The notes under the pieces were generated by a model that made no database searches, was not told the origin of the DNA, and saw only the letters and a program-made list of their open reading frames with translations. Of a stretch of DNA of 64,000 nucleotides, positions 1 through 8,948 are shown one piece after another; the stretch's first letter is position 1, and each line of letters begins with the position of its first letter. The translations under genes and the position numbers were made by a program. The DNA comes from Actinoplanes philippinensis (GTDB taxonomy: Bacteria; Actinomycetota; Actinomycetes; Mycobacteriales; Micromonosporaceae). The stretch spans positions 62,001 to 126,000 of the forward strand of contig NZ_FONV01000003.1 in the NCBI RefSeq assembly GCF_900113015.1, read 5' to 3'.

Positions 1-410
1 GGTTCGCCATCCTCGAGGGCACCCCCGGCGAGCCGCGCGTCCGGCACACCGCGAGCCCGCAGCGCTTCACCTGGCCCGGCGCCCCGTCCGGCGGCGTGAC
101 CAGCGGTATCACCACCTGCGGCACCGGGCACGGGTTCATCCTGTCCGCCCCCGCCGACACCGGCTCGCACACCCTGCGGCTGTACGTCGGCGCGATGCAG
201 GCCCGCGGCGAGCTGCGCCTGGAACTCAGCACCGGCGGGAAGGCGTACACCGACACCTTCACCAGTCGCGGCGCGTCGATGGGGACAACCGCCTACGTCG
301 TCTCCTACCGTGCAACCGGAACTGGCAAGATCTCGATCAAGTGGATCACCGGCGCGACGTTCGACGAGAACTGCGGCGGCGTGGCCCTCCAGGCCGCGAC
401 TCTGAGCTGA
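1..410 (+). CDS. C-terminal part of a putative secreted protein (partial)
   Basis: The reading frame is open from the first bases of the window (codons begin at position 3) to a TGA at 408-410, so this is the last ~135 residues of a larger protein. The visible part reads as one compact beta-rich module: a Phe-Thr-Trp strand, a G-T-G-H-G turn, a T-L-R-L-Y-V-G-A strand, a charged strand around R-G-E-L-R-L-E-L, and a final V-A-L-Q-A-A-T-L-S strand. This layout resembles jelly-roll domains found at the ends of secreted actinobacterial proteins, including glycosidases, but I cannot name the family. Two Cys residues (in TTCGTG and ENCGG) could form a disulfide. The protein function lies upstream of the window. 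The next gene begins 37 bp downstream with its own ribosome-binding site. Confidence 0.7.
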   Translation, partial: FAILEGTPGEPRVRHTASPQRFTWPGAPSGGVTSGITTCGTGHGFILSAPADTGSHTLRLYVGAMQARGELRLELSTGGKAYTDTFTSRGASMGTTAYVVSYRATGTGKISIKWITGATFDENCGGVALQAATLS

Positions 411-447
411 ACCTTTGGACTGACGAAAAACCAGGAAGGGGAACCCT

Positions 448-3400
448 GTGTTCGCGGGCTGGGGATCGCGGGTCGCCCGCCTGAGGTGGCCGGTGCTCAT
501 CGTCGCGCTCGTCGCGGTGGTCGGCTCCGGCATCTGGGGCTTCGGCGTATTCGGTCAGCTCACCGAGGGCGGCTACAACGACCCACGGAGCGAATCGGCC
601 CGGGCCGCCGAGATGGCCGCCGCCGCGACCGGCGGGCAGGGCGGCGACGTCATCGCCATCTACACACCCGATCAGGGCGCCATCGACGACGCCGCGCTCA
701 CCAAACGCATCAAGGAGCGCCTCGCCGCGCTGCCGAGGACCGCTGTCACGTCGCAGAGCTCCTACTGGGACAAGAAGGCGGCCGCGTACGCGTCGAAGGA
801 CAAGAAGAGCGCGGTCGCCGTGATCACGCTCTCCGGCGAGGACGACGCCGCCAAGATGGACGCCTACGCCGACATCGAGGACGCGCTGACCGTCCCCGGC
901 GCGCACGTCCAGCTGGCCGGCGGCATCCCGCTCGGGCACGCCTCGTCGCAGCGCTCCACCGACGACCTGGCCTTCGCCGAGATGGTGTCGCTGCCGATCG
1001 TGCTGGTCCTGCTGCTGCTCATCTTCGGGTCCCTGGTCGCCGCCTCGCTGCCGGTGCTCGTCGGCGGCGCCGCGGTCCTCGGCTCCCTCGGCGTGCTGCA
1101 CGCGATCGCGCTCGCCCACGAGGTCAACTCGTTCGCCGTCAACGTGGCCAGCCTGCTCGGCCTCGGCATGGCCATCGACTACGGCCTGTTCATGGTCGGC
1201 CGGTTCCGGGAGGAGCAGGCCCTCCACTCCACCGCCGACGCGGTCCGGCGCACCGTCGCCACCGCCGGGCGTACCGTCGTCTTCTCCGCCACCCTGCTGA
1301 TGACCGCCCTCGCCGGGCTGCTGCTGTTCCCGCAGGGCTTCCTCAAGTCGCTGGCCTACGGCGGGCTCGCCGCCGTCTTCCTGGCCATGCTGCTGTCGCT
1401 CACCCTGCTGCCGGCGCTGCTCGCCGTGCTCGGGCCGCGCGTCGACCTGATCCCGATCCGGCTGCCCGGCCGGCGTGCCACGAGCACCGGCGGCTGGGAG
1501 AAGCTCGCCGGATGGGTGCTGCGGCGGCCGGTGCTGGTGGCCGTACCCATCTTCGCCGCCCTCGTGGTCCTGGCCCTGCCGATCGCCGACGCCCGCTTCG
1601 GCGAGAACGACGAACGCCAGCTCCCTGCCGGAGACCCGTCCCGCGTCGCGATCGAGACGCTCAAGACCGACTACCCGCAGTTCGCCTCGGACGGCGTCCA
1701 GCTCGTCGTGCACGCCACCAACGGCGCGAAGCCCGACGTGAAGGCGTTCACCGAGGCCGCCGCGAAGGTCGCCGGCGTCGAGCGGATCACCCCGACCGGC
1801 GGCAACAACACCGACACCGTGATCCTCACCGCCGACCTGAAGGCCGCCGACGCGTACAGCGACGAGGCCCGCGACGCCGTCGACGGCCTGCGCGCCCTGC
1901 CGCCCCCCGCCGGCGCCGAACTGCTCGTCGGCGGCGCCACCGCCCGCAACGTCGACAGCCTGGAAGCCATCGGCGCCAAGCTTCCCCTCATGATCGGCCT
2001 GCTCGCCGGGGCCACGCTCGTGCTGATGTTCCTGGCGTTCGGCTCCGTCCTGCTGCCCGTCAAGGCCGTCGTGATGAGCGCGCTCAGCCTCACCGCCACG
2101 TTCGGCTCCCTCGTCTGGATCTTCCAGGAGGGCCACGGCGCGTCCTGGCTCGACGTCACCCCGACACCGCTGGAAGCCGGCATCGTCGTGCTGATGGCCG
2201 CCGTCGTGTTCGGCCTCTCCACCGACTACGAGGTGTTCCTGCTCTCCCGCATGGTCGAGGCACGACTGCGCGGCGCCACCACCCGCGAGGCCGTCACCAT
2301 CGGGCTGTCCCGTACCGGCCGGGTGATCAGCGCCGCCGCGCTGCTGCTCATCGTCGTGACCGGCGCGTTCGCCCTGTCCTCGGTGACCACCATGCGGTTC
2401 ATCGGCGTCGGCATGATCATCGCGCTGGTCCTGGACGCGACGGTCGTCCGCGTCCTGCTCGTCCCGGCGGTCCTCGCGGGCCTCGGCGACGCCTCCTGGT
2501 GGGCGCCCGGCCCGCTGCGGCGCCTGCAGGAGAAGGCCGGCCTCGCCGAATACGCCGGCGAGGAGGAGGCCACCGGGCGGCACGCGTGGCGGCCCCTCGA
2601 CCCCTCGCTGGAGGAGACGACCGTCCTCGACGGGACGCTGCTGGCCCGGGCGTTGCCGGCGGCGCCGACGCAGGCCGCGCTGCCCGCCGGCAGCGAAACC
2701 TCCAACACGGTGGTCCTGGATTACGAGGCGGTCCTGGATTACCTCTCCGAGAAAAACCTTTCCGCCGGTACGCCGTCCAACGATCCGATCCTCCAGGAGA
2801 CCTCGTCGGCTCAGGGCTCGACGGATGAGCCCACGGGCCCGGGCCGCCATCGGGACGCCCTCACCTCCGCGGCGTCCTCCTCCTCCGCGGCGTCCTCCTC
2901 CGTGGCGCCCTCCTCTTCGTCCTCCTCGTCCTCCTCCTCCGAGGGCACGGCCATTTCCGGCTCCGCGGCGTCCCTTTCCCCTGACGCGGCCATTTCCGGC
3001 TCCGCGGCGTCCCTTTCCCAGGACGCGGCCGTGCTTTCCGGCTCTGCGGCGTCCCTTTCCGAAGCGCCCGTGCTTTCCGGCTCTGCGCCCTCCGCCACCG
3101 AGTCCGACGAGGCCCCGTCGTCCTCCGCCGCCCCCGACGATGTGGCGAAGCCGGACGCGGACACCGAGCCGACCGGCCCCGACGATCTGTGGGCCGAGGT
3201 GGAGGCCACGCTGGCAGCCGGAGCCGAGATCCTCCGCGCCGACACCGAACCGTCCCTGATCGAGGCCTACACCGAGGCCCAATCACCTGACGACTTCGAC
3301 CCGTCGGTGACCCAGGTCCTGAACCTGCCCGCCGAACCGTCCCCCGACGACCCCTCAGCCACCCAGGTCCTGCACCTCCCCGGCGCCGAAACGGCCCCCG

Positions 3401-6400
3401 AGGAGCCGGTGATCTTCTCCGAGACCGTCTACAACGGCCTGTTCACCGAAGAGACGGTACGAGCGGCCACCCCCGACCCGGAGCCCGCGGACGCCGAGCC
3501 GGAAACCCCCACCGCCCCGGAGCCGGCCGACACGCTCTCCACCGAGACCGTCCCCCTTTCCGGCGACGACCTCACCCCCGTCGCCGACGACGCGCCCACC
3601 TCCCCCGCATCGCCGGCCTCCACCGTCTTCCCGGTCTCTCCTGCTGCCTCCGCGGGGACCGTCGAGGCCGACACCGCACCGGCCGACACCCCTTCAGCCA
3701 CCGCTTCCGTCGCTCCCGCACCGGCCGACACCCCTTCAGCCGGCGTGCCCTCCGGCGACGTGCCCTCCAGTGATGCGCCCTCGGTCGAATCCGACCTGGT
3801 CACGATCGAGCCGGTCGCCCCCGGGCCGGACAATGCGGACCCCGCACCGGTCACGGCCGCCGAGCCCGCCCCCGGCCATCGGGCCCGCGCCCCGAAGTCC
3901 ACAGCCGCAGAGGACGAGGAGGTCGCCTACTTCCTGGCCCCCTTCGTGGACGCGGACGACCTCACCACGCCGTCCACCGCCCCCGAGGCTTCCCCCGTCG
4001 AGCCCGTTTCCCCGTTGACCGAGCCCACAACAGGCTCCTTCCACCCCGTCTCCCCCGCTCCGGAGCCAACCGCCTACGCCTTCGAGCCCACAACGTCTCT
4101 TGCCGAGACCACGGACCGTTACTTCGAACCCGCAGCCTCCTTCGCCGAAGCCACGGACCACCCCTACGAAGCCGCAACACCCTCCGCCGAAGCCACGGAC
4201 CACCCCTACGAAGCCGCGACATCCTTCGCCGAAGCCACGGACCGCCCGTTCGAGCGTTTGTCGCCCTCTGCCGACCCCGGGCATGTCGCCGACGTTGGCA
4301 CGCCTGCACCGGCTCCTCTGTCCGACGACACGCCGGCCGAGCCCGTCACCGACCCGTTCGCGTGGCGCAACGACCCCCGGCTGGCCGCGATCACGACTCC
4401 CGAGCCGGACTCGTTCCCGTGGCTGGACCGCTACGCCACGATGCCCGCCGCACCCGAGCCCATCCCGGCGCCGTCCGACAGCTTCCCGCCGACCCCGACC
4501 CCGACCCCTGCCCCGGTAACCGGCCGAACCGTTCCCCGCCGCCCGCAGACCCTCGACGACTGGCTGACCACCGCCCCGCCGCGAAGCCGTCCCGAGGAGT
4601 CCCTGCCGAGCCACGCCGACATCCCGGCCTACCAGGCAGAGCCGTCGGATTCGTTCAGCCCGCCGCACGCCACGCGCCCGCAAACCCTCGGCGACCTACC
4701 GTCCACCCCGATCAGCCCGGCCCCTCGCTCCCGCCCGGCGAGCCTGGCCGACCTCCCCAGCACGCCCGGCGCCGATGTCTCTCCGACGTCCGCCGACAGC
4801 TCAGACCTGACGGACCCCGGCGAATCCGAAGCCACCGCCGCAGGACTGACCGTCCCCGCTCCGTCAGGATCGGACCTTTCGGACACCGAAGTGTCAGCCA
4901 CCGAGTCGACGTCTTCCGACTCAACCGAGCCCACGATCGAGTCGACGTCTTCCGAACCAACCGAGTCCACGTATGCGGAAGACGCCGCACCGGCCGAGCC
5001 ACACGCATATGAGCAGTTCAAGACGCCCGCTGACACCGTCGGCGAAACGAACGAACCCACTCCGCTCCCGGCAGAAGCCACCTTCGACGCGCCAACCAGC
5101 GACACATCGGCGCCCACCACGTCCGTCGAGGCACCTGCCGCTTCCACCGAGACCGTCGTAGAACCCGCCGCCGATCACCCCACCGAACTCAGCGGCCCGG
5201 ACCCGGCGGACCCCACTGACCACTCCGAGTCCGCCGACGTCACGGACACCGTCGAGACAACCGGCGCGGTCGAGGACGCTCAGCCACCCACCGGATCCGC
5301 GGACACCGTCGTCGAATCCGCCACCGATGAGCCATCCGAGACCAGCGACCTCGCCCCCGCCGTCAGCACCGCCGCGGACTCCGAAGCGATCAATGACGCG
5401 GAAGCCATCGACACAACCGATGCGACGAAGGCGCCCGAGACCACCGGCACCACGGCGACATCCGAAGTGACCGACGCAGCCGAGGCAGACCAGGGCGCCG
5501 AGGCCCCCGAGGTGGTCGAGCCGGTCGAAGCAGCCGATATCGCGGAGTCCACCGCCGATTCGTCCGATGACACCGGATCGCCCGGCACCCTCTCGGCCAC
5601 CGACGTCGAGCCCGCCGCCGACTCGTACCCCATCGATTTCGGCATGGACACCAACGTCGCTGAGACCGACGAGGTTGCTGAGGCGACCGAGACCTCCGGG
5701 TTTGAAGAGGTGCCCGAGGTGACCGAGGTTCCGGACAGTGACCAGGCCCGCGAGAACGCCGAGGTGGACGCCTGGCGCGACCCCGCGGTCCTGGCCCGGT
5801 CGGCAATCGACCCGAACACCACTCGCCACCCGGACAGGGCTCCCGAGCCCGACGCCGACGAGACCCCCTCCCCCTCGGTGAGCCCGGAGATCTGGTCGAC
5901 GCCGGCCGCCGAAGAGGACGTGAAGCCCGGCGAGCCGGCTCACGAAGCCGCCGATCCGGCGATTTCCCCCGTCTCAGCTTCCGAAGCGATCGAGGACCCG
6001 GTGGACGATCTCGCCCAAGAGCCCGCACCGACCCCATCGGAAACCTTCCCGGCCCCTCCGGCATCCCTGACCACCCCGCCCCCGGCAGCCCCCCGCCGCC
6101 CGCAGACCCTCGGCGACTGGCTGGCCAGCCCAGCCCCTCTGCACCGCCCGCGCACGCTGGAGGATCTCCCGGTCGCATCGGCCCGCCCGCACTCCCCGGA
6201 GGACCCGGCAGCCCGCCCGCAGCCCGCGGACGACGCGAACACCGGCGCCTGGCACACCCCCCAGCCCGCCGAGCCGGACCGCAACGAGCCCGGCTTCTCC
6301 CGCGGCCGCCGCCCCGAGACGCTGGACGACCGGATCCGCGGCACGGTCCGCCCCGCGACCCTGGCAGACCACCTTCCGGACCAGGGCCGCTCCACCAGGC

Positions 6401-6594
6401 GCCCGGCGAACACCGGGCCGGCGTGGGCGGACGGTTCGGGCGAGCCCCCGTACGACCGCCAGGTCCGTCGCCCGGCCTCGCTGGCCGACCATCCGGGACC
6501 GGTTCGCCCGGTTCCGGAGCCGGCCGACCGTCCCGGAGCGGTTCGCCCGGTTCCGGAGCCGGCCGACGAGCCGGGACCGGACACGGCACGCTGA
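448..6594 (+). CDS. MmpL/RND-family transporter with a ~1,350-residue disordered C-terminal tail
   Basis: Residues 1 to ~700 form an MmpL-type RND exporter of the cytoplasmic membrane: an N-terminal helix, two extracytoplasmic loops and two helix bundles. The two Asp-Tyr pairs expected for proton relay in MmpL proteins are present (GMAIDYGLF, D244-Y245; GLSTDYEVF, D593-Y594). Family members export lipids or other hydrophobic molecules; the substrate here is unknown. The GTG start has AGGAAGGGG just upstream. The remaining ~1,350 residues have no membrane segments and are Pro/Ser/Thr/Ala/Asp/Glu-rich, with a long Ser run, an S-G-S-A-A-S-L-S repeat, a 14-residue tandem repeat (A-E-A-T-D-H-P-Y-E-A-A-T, nt ~4147-4272), eight R-P-x-(T/S)-L-x-D motifs (nt ~4537-6500), and Thr sites with Leu at +3 (T724, T754, T955, T972). 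MmpL proteins usually have about 700-1,000 residues, so the tail is exceptional. The frame is unbroken with no sign of a fusion to another enzyme. The tail should be cytosolic by MmpL topology, which is an inference. Confidence 0.9.
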   Translation: MFAGWGSRVARLRWPVLIVALVAVVGSGIWGFGVFGQLTEGGYNDPRSESARAAEMAAAATGGQGGDVIAIYTPDQGAIDDAALTKRIKERLAALPRTAVTSQSSYWDKKAAAYASKDKKSAVAVITLSGEDDAAKMDAYADIEDALTVPGAHVQLAGGIPLGHASSQRSTDDLAFAEMVSLPIVLVLLLLIFGSLVAASLPVLVGGAAVLGSLGVLHAIALAHEVNSFAVNVASLLGLGMAIDYGLFMVGRFREEQALHSTADAVRRTVATAGRTVVFSATLLMTALAGLLLFPQGFLKSLAYGGLAAVFLAMLLSLTLLPALLAVLGPRVDLIPIRLPGRRATSTGGWEKLAGWVLRRPVLVAVPIFAALVVLALPIADARFGENDERQLPAGDPSRVAIETLKTDYPQFASDGVQLVVHATNGAKPDVKAFTEAAAKVAGVERITPTGGNNTDTVILTADLKAADAYSDEARDAVDGLRALPPPAGAELLVGGATARNVDSLEAIGAKLPLMIGLLAGATLVLMFLAFGSVLLPVKAVVMSALSLTATFGSLVWIFQEGHGASWLDVTPTPLEAGIVVLMAAVVFGLSTDYEVFLLSRMVEARLRGATTREAVTIGLSRTGRVISAAALLLIVVTGAFALSSVTTMRFIGVGMIIALVLDATVVRVLLVPAVLAGLGDASWWAPGPLRRLQEKAGLAEYAGEEEATGRHAWRPLDPSLEETTVLDGTLLARALPAAPTQAALPAGSETSNTVVLDYEAVLDYLSEKNLSAGTPSNDPILQETSSAQGSTDEPTGPGRHRDALTSAASSSSAASSSVAPSSSSSSSSSSEGTAISGSAASLSPDAAISGSAASLSQDAAVLSGSAASLSEAPVLSGSAPSATESDEAPSSSAAPDDVAKPDADTEPTGPDDLWAEVEATLAAGAEILRADTEPSLIEAYTEAQSPDDFDPSVTQVLNLPAEPSPDDPSATQVLHLPGAETAPEEPVIFSETVYNGLFTEETVRAATPDPEPADAEPETPTAPEPADTLSTETVPLSGDDLTPVADDAPTSPASPASTVFPVSPAASAGTVEADTAPADTPSATASVAPAPADTPSAGVPSGDVPSSDAPSVESDLVTIEPVAPGPDNADPAPVTAAEPAPGHRARAPKSTAAEDEEVAYFLAPFVDADDLTTPSTAPEASPVEPVSPLTEPTTGSFHPVSPAPEPTAYAFEPTTSLAETTDRYFEPAASFAEATDHPYEAATPSAEATDHPYEAATSFAEATDRPFERLSPSADPGHVADVGTPAPAPLSDDTPAEPVTDPFAWRNDPRLAAITTPEPDSFPWLDRYATMPAAPEPIPAPSDSFPPTPTPTPAPVTGRTVPRRPQTLDDWLTTAPPRSRPEESLPSHADIPAYQAEPSDSFSPPHATRPQTLGDLPSTPISPAPRSRPASLADLPSTPGADVSPTSADSSDLTDPGESEATAAGLTVPAPSGSDLSDTEVSATESTSSDSTEPTIESTSSEPTESTYAEDAAPAEPHAYEQFKTPADTVGETNEPTPLPAEATFDAPTSDTSAPTTSVEAPAASTETVVEPAADHPTELSGPDPADPTDHSESADVTDTVETTGAVEDAQPPTGSADTVVESATDEPSETSDLAPAVSTAADSEAINDAEAIDTTDATKAPETTGTTATSEVTDAAEADQGAEAPEVVEPVEAADIAESTADSSDDTGSPGTLSATDVEPAADSYPIDFGMDTNVAETDEVAEATETSGFEEVPEVTEVPDSDQARENAEVDAWRDPAVLARSAIDPNTTRHPDRAPEPDADETPSPSVSPEIWSTPAAEEDVKPGEPAHEAADPAISPVSASEAIEDPVDDLAQEPAPTPSETFPAPPASLTTPPPAAPRRPQTLGDWLASPAPLHRPRTLEDLPVASARPHSPEDPAARPQPADDANTGAWHTPQPAEPDRNEPGFSRGRRPETLDDRIRGTVRPATLADHLPDQGRSTRRPANTGPAWADGSGEPPYDRQVRRPASLADHPGPVRPVPEPADRPGAVRPVPEPADEPGPDTAR

Positions 6595-6603
6595 ACCCGC
6601 GCT

Positions 6604-6655
6604 AACGAGCCGGCCGCCGGGTGGTCCTGTGGGATCGCCGTGCGGCCGGTTCGTT
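6604..6655 (+). terminator. Hairpin after the MmpL-like gene
   Basis: A 14-bp stem (6604-6617 with 6642-6655, one G-U type mismatch) with a 24-nt loop starts 9 nt after the stop codon of the transporter gene. No T-run follows, as is common for actinobacterial terminators. Confidence 0.6.
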
Positions 6656-6781
6656 GTTCCGGTGGGCTGGGTCGCAACTGCTGTGGCGGCGGCCACCGAC
6701 GCCGATAGGACCGCCGGTGGGCTGACGGCCCGGCCGGTAAGTACAGTGCGTGCGGGTAGGGAACAGAGGGGGACGTACGAA

Positions 6782-8206
6782 ATGACCGGCATCGACCCGG
6801 ACGCCGTAAGTGTGGATCCGGACCGTCTAGCGGTCTGTCTGGCGGTCCTGGCCGAGGTGGAGCAACTGCCGACCGAGCATCCGGACGCGGTGCGGGTGCG
6901 GCGCGCGACGGCGGGCCTGTTCAAGACGGTGAAGGTGCAGCGCCGCAAGGAGCGCCGTCAGGCGGTCGTGGCCAACGATCGGGCGGTGACCGAGTCGACG
7001 GCGACGGGCGCTCCGGGCCGCATCGACGACGAGACGGCGGGGATTCCGCTGAAGAGCACGGTCCGCGGCGCGACGGCCGGGGTGCTGAAGCAGGCCCGTG
7101 GCTGTTACGTGTGCAAGCAGCGCTTCACGATCGTGGACGCGTTCTACCACCAGCTGTGCCCGTCCTGTGCCGAGCTGAATCATGCGCGGCGCGACGCGCG
7201 TACCGACCTGACCGGCCGGACCGCGCTGCTCACCGGCGGCCGTGCCAAGATCGGCATGTACATCGCGTTGCGGCTGCTGCGCGACGGCGCGGATCTGACG
7301 ATCACGACGCGGTTCCCGCATGATGCGGTCCGCCGCTTCGCGGCGATGCCCGACAGCTCCGAGTGGCTGCACCGGCTTCGGGTGGTCGGCATCGATCTGC
7401 GAGACCCGGCGCAGGTCGTCGGCCTTGCCGAGTCGGTCGCGGCGCGCGGTCCGCTGGACATTCTGATCAACAACGCAGCCCAGACGGTACGGCGTACGCC
7501 AGGCGCCTATTCCGAGCTGGTGGCCGCCGAGTCGGCCCCGTTGCCCGAGGGGCCCCTGCCGGAGCTGGAGTTCTTCGGCGGCGCCGCATCGATCGGCTCG
7601 TCACCGGCGGCGGCGCTGACCGCGGCGTCCCCGCCCACGCTGTCGGCGAAGGAGGTCACCGAGATGGCGCTGACCGCGCGTTCGGTGGCGATCGACGCCG
7701 GTGGCCTGGTGCCGGACATCACGTCGACGAACAGCTGGAGCGACCGCGTGCACGAGGTGGCCCCGCTGGAGCTACTGGAGGTTCAGCTCTGCAACGTGAC
7801 GGCCCCGTTCATCCTGGTGAGCCGCCTACGCCCGGCCATGACGGCGTCGAAGCACCCGCGGCGCTACGTGGTGAACGTGTCCGCGATGGAGGGCATCTTC
7901 GCCCGTGGTTACAAGGGCGCCGGCCACCCGCACACGAACATGGCGAAGGCCGCGCTGAACATGCTGACCCGCACGAGCGCGGAGGACATGTTCGCCGACG
8001 GCATCCTGATGACCAGTGTCGACACCGGCTGGATCACCGACGAGCGTCCTCACCCGACGAAGATGCGACTGCACGAGGAGGGCTTCCACGCCCCGCTCGA
8101 CCTGGTCGACGGCGCAGCCCGCGTCTACGACCCGATCATCCGCGGCGAGCAGGGCGAGGACGTCTACGGCTGCTTCCTGAAGGACTACGCTCCCGTGGCC
8201 TGGTGA
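6782..8206 (+). CDS. SDR-family oxidoreductase-like protein with N-terminal Cys4 module and no catalytic Tyr
   Basis: The protein has 474 residues. Residues ~1-140 are a separate N-terminal region ending in C-x2-C ... C-x2-C (C108, C111, C126, C129), which looks like a small zinc-binding module. A Rossmann fold of the short-chain dehydrogenase type follows: the dinucleotide-binding stretch LLTGGRAKIG, then DILINNAAQ (the NNAG-like motif), then a Ser in NVSAMEG. The canonical Y-x-x-x-K reads T385-N-M-A-K389 here, so the catalytic Tyr is replaced while the Lys is kept. Family members can therefore bind NAD(P), but standard SDR chemistry is doubtful. A long insertion lies between the NNAA motif and the next helix. 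ATG 6782 is chosen because GAGGGGGAC precedes it; an in-frame upstream extension to 6629 has no such site. The gene stands alone between two hairpins. Substrate unknown. Confidence 0.85.
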   Translation: MTGIDPDAVSVDPDRLAVCLAVLAEVEQLPTEHPDAVRVRRATAGLFKTVKVQRRKERRQAVVANDRAVTESTATGAPGRIDDETAGIPLKSTVRGATAGVLKQARGCYVCKQRFTIVDAFYHQLCPSCAELNHARRDARTDLTGRTALLTGGRAKIGMYIALRLLRDGADLTITTRFPHDAVRRFAAMPDSSEWLHRLRVVGIDLRDPAQVVGLAESVAARGPLDILINNAAQTVRRTPGAYSELVAAESAPLPEGPLPELEFFGGAASIGSSPAAALTAASPPTLSAKEVTEMALTARSVAIDAGGLVPDITSTNSWSDRVHEVAPLELLEVQLCNVTAPFILVSRLRPAMTASKHPRRYVVNVSAMEGIFARGYKGAGHPHTNMAKAALNMLTRTSAEDMFADGILMTSVDTGWITDERPHPTKMRLHEEGFHAPLDLVDGAARVYDPIIRGEQGEDVYGCFLKDYAPVAW

Positions 8207-8226
8207 CCCCGCACCGGACAAGCGAA

Positions 8227-8252
8227 CGGGCCGCACCTCACGGTGCGGCCCG
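8227..8252. terminator. Bidirectional-type hairpin between convergent genes
   Basis: An 11-bp perfect stem (8227-8237 with 8242-8252) closes a 4-nt loop, 20 nt after the SDR stop and 36 nt beyond the stop of the opposing Gly/His-rich gene. It could serve both. Confidence 0.75.
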
Positions 8253-8288
8253 CCTGTTCTGAAGGAACATCCACTACCGGGTCAGCGG

Positions 8289-8948
8289 TCAGACCTTGTT
8301 GGGGTACCCACCACCGTGGCCGCCGCCGTGACCACCACCGTGGCCACCGCCCCAGCCACCGCCGTGACCGCCGCCGTGGCCACCACCGTGACCACCGCCC
8401 CAGCCACCGCCGTGACCGCCGCCCCAGCCGCCGCCGTGGCCACCGCCCCAGCCGCCGCCGAAGTGACCGCCACCGTGGTGACCGCCCCAGCCGTGGCCGT
8501 ACTGCACGCCGGACCAGTGCCGGAACGGGTGGTAGTACGACCCGCCGATGTCATAGGAGTTGAAGACATACGACGGCCGGTACTGCCAGTTGGCGGGCCA
8601 CCCGCCGCTCCAGGACGACCAGACCCAGTTGTCCTGCGGGATCTCGAGGACCCACACCCAACCCTGGTTGGGCACCGACGCGTAGTAGTAGTTGTAGTCG
8701 TTCCATGCGCCCTGCGTGATGCCGTATGCACCGGCCTGCTCACACAGCGTCTCGCTGGTGTAGTAGCCGACCACGTAGTCGTCATCCCAGCCGTTCGCCG
8801 CCATCGGCGACGAGGGCGTGGCTTCCTGGGCAGCCGGGGCGGGTTTGGCCGCGGGCCTTTCGGCCAGGGCGGGAGACGCAATGCCCAGCGCCCCTGCAAC
8901 TGCCAGGCTCATGCCGACAGCGGCCAGCATTCGCTTCGGGTTTTTCAT
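8289..8948 (-). CDS. Secreted protein with Gly/His-rich repeat tail
   Basis: The ATG at 8948 is preceded by AGGTGTGAC at good spacing; a longer TTG start at 8972 is less likely. The 219-residue product begins with a Sec signal peptide (K-N-P-K-R, hydrophobic core, A-L-A cleavage site near residue 28). A middle region of ~100 residues is rich in Trp, Tyr and Asn (for example YYASVPNQGWVWVLEIPQ). The last ~75 residues are repeats of G-G-G-H and G-G-G-W-G-G-G-H with about 18 His, ending in YPNKV. Such tails can bind metal ions or form adhesive or structural surface material, but no function is established from sequence. The DNA of the tail is a short-period GC-only repeat (about 8300-8490) and may vary in length between strains. 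It is transcribed towards the SDR gene, with a hairpin between them. Confidence 0.8.
   Translation of the reverse strand: MKNPKRMLAAVGMSLAVAGALGIASPALAERPAAKPAPAAQEATPSSPMAANGWDDDYVVGYYTSETLCEQAGAYGITQGAWNDYNYYYASVPNQGWVWVLEIPQDNWVWSSWSGGWPANWQYRPSYVFNSYDIGGSYYHPFRHWSGVQYGHGWGGHHGGGHFGGGWGGGHGGGWGGGHGGGWGGGHGGGHGGGHGGGWGGGHGGGHGGGHGGGYPNKV

Noticed and set aside
346..3282. 978-codon open frame on the minus strand opposite the MmpL-like gene
   Set aside because: Arg/Gly/Asp/Gln-rich translation without any domain; it mirrors the codon bias of the real gene on the plus strand.
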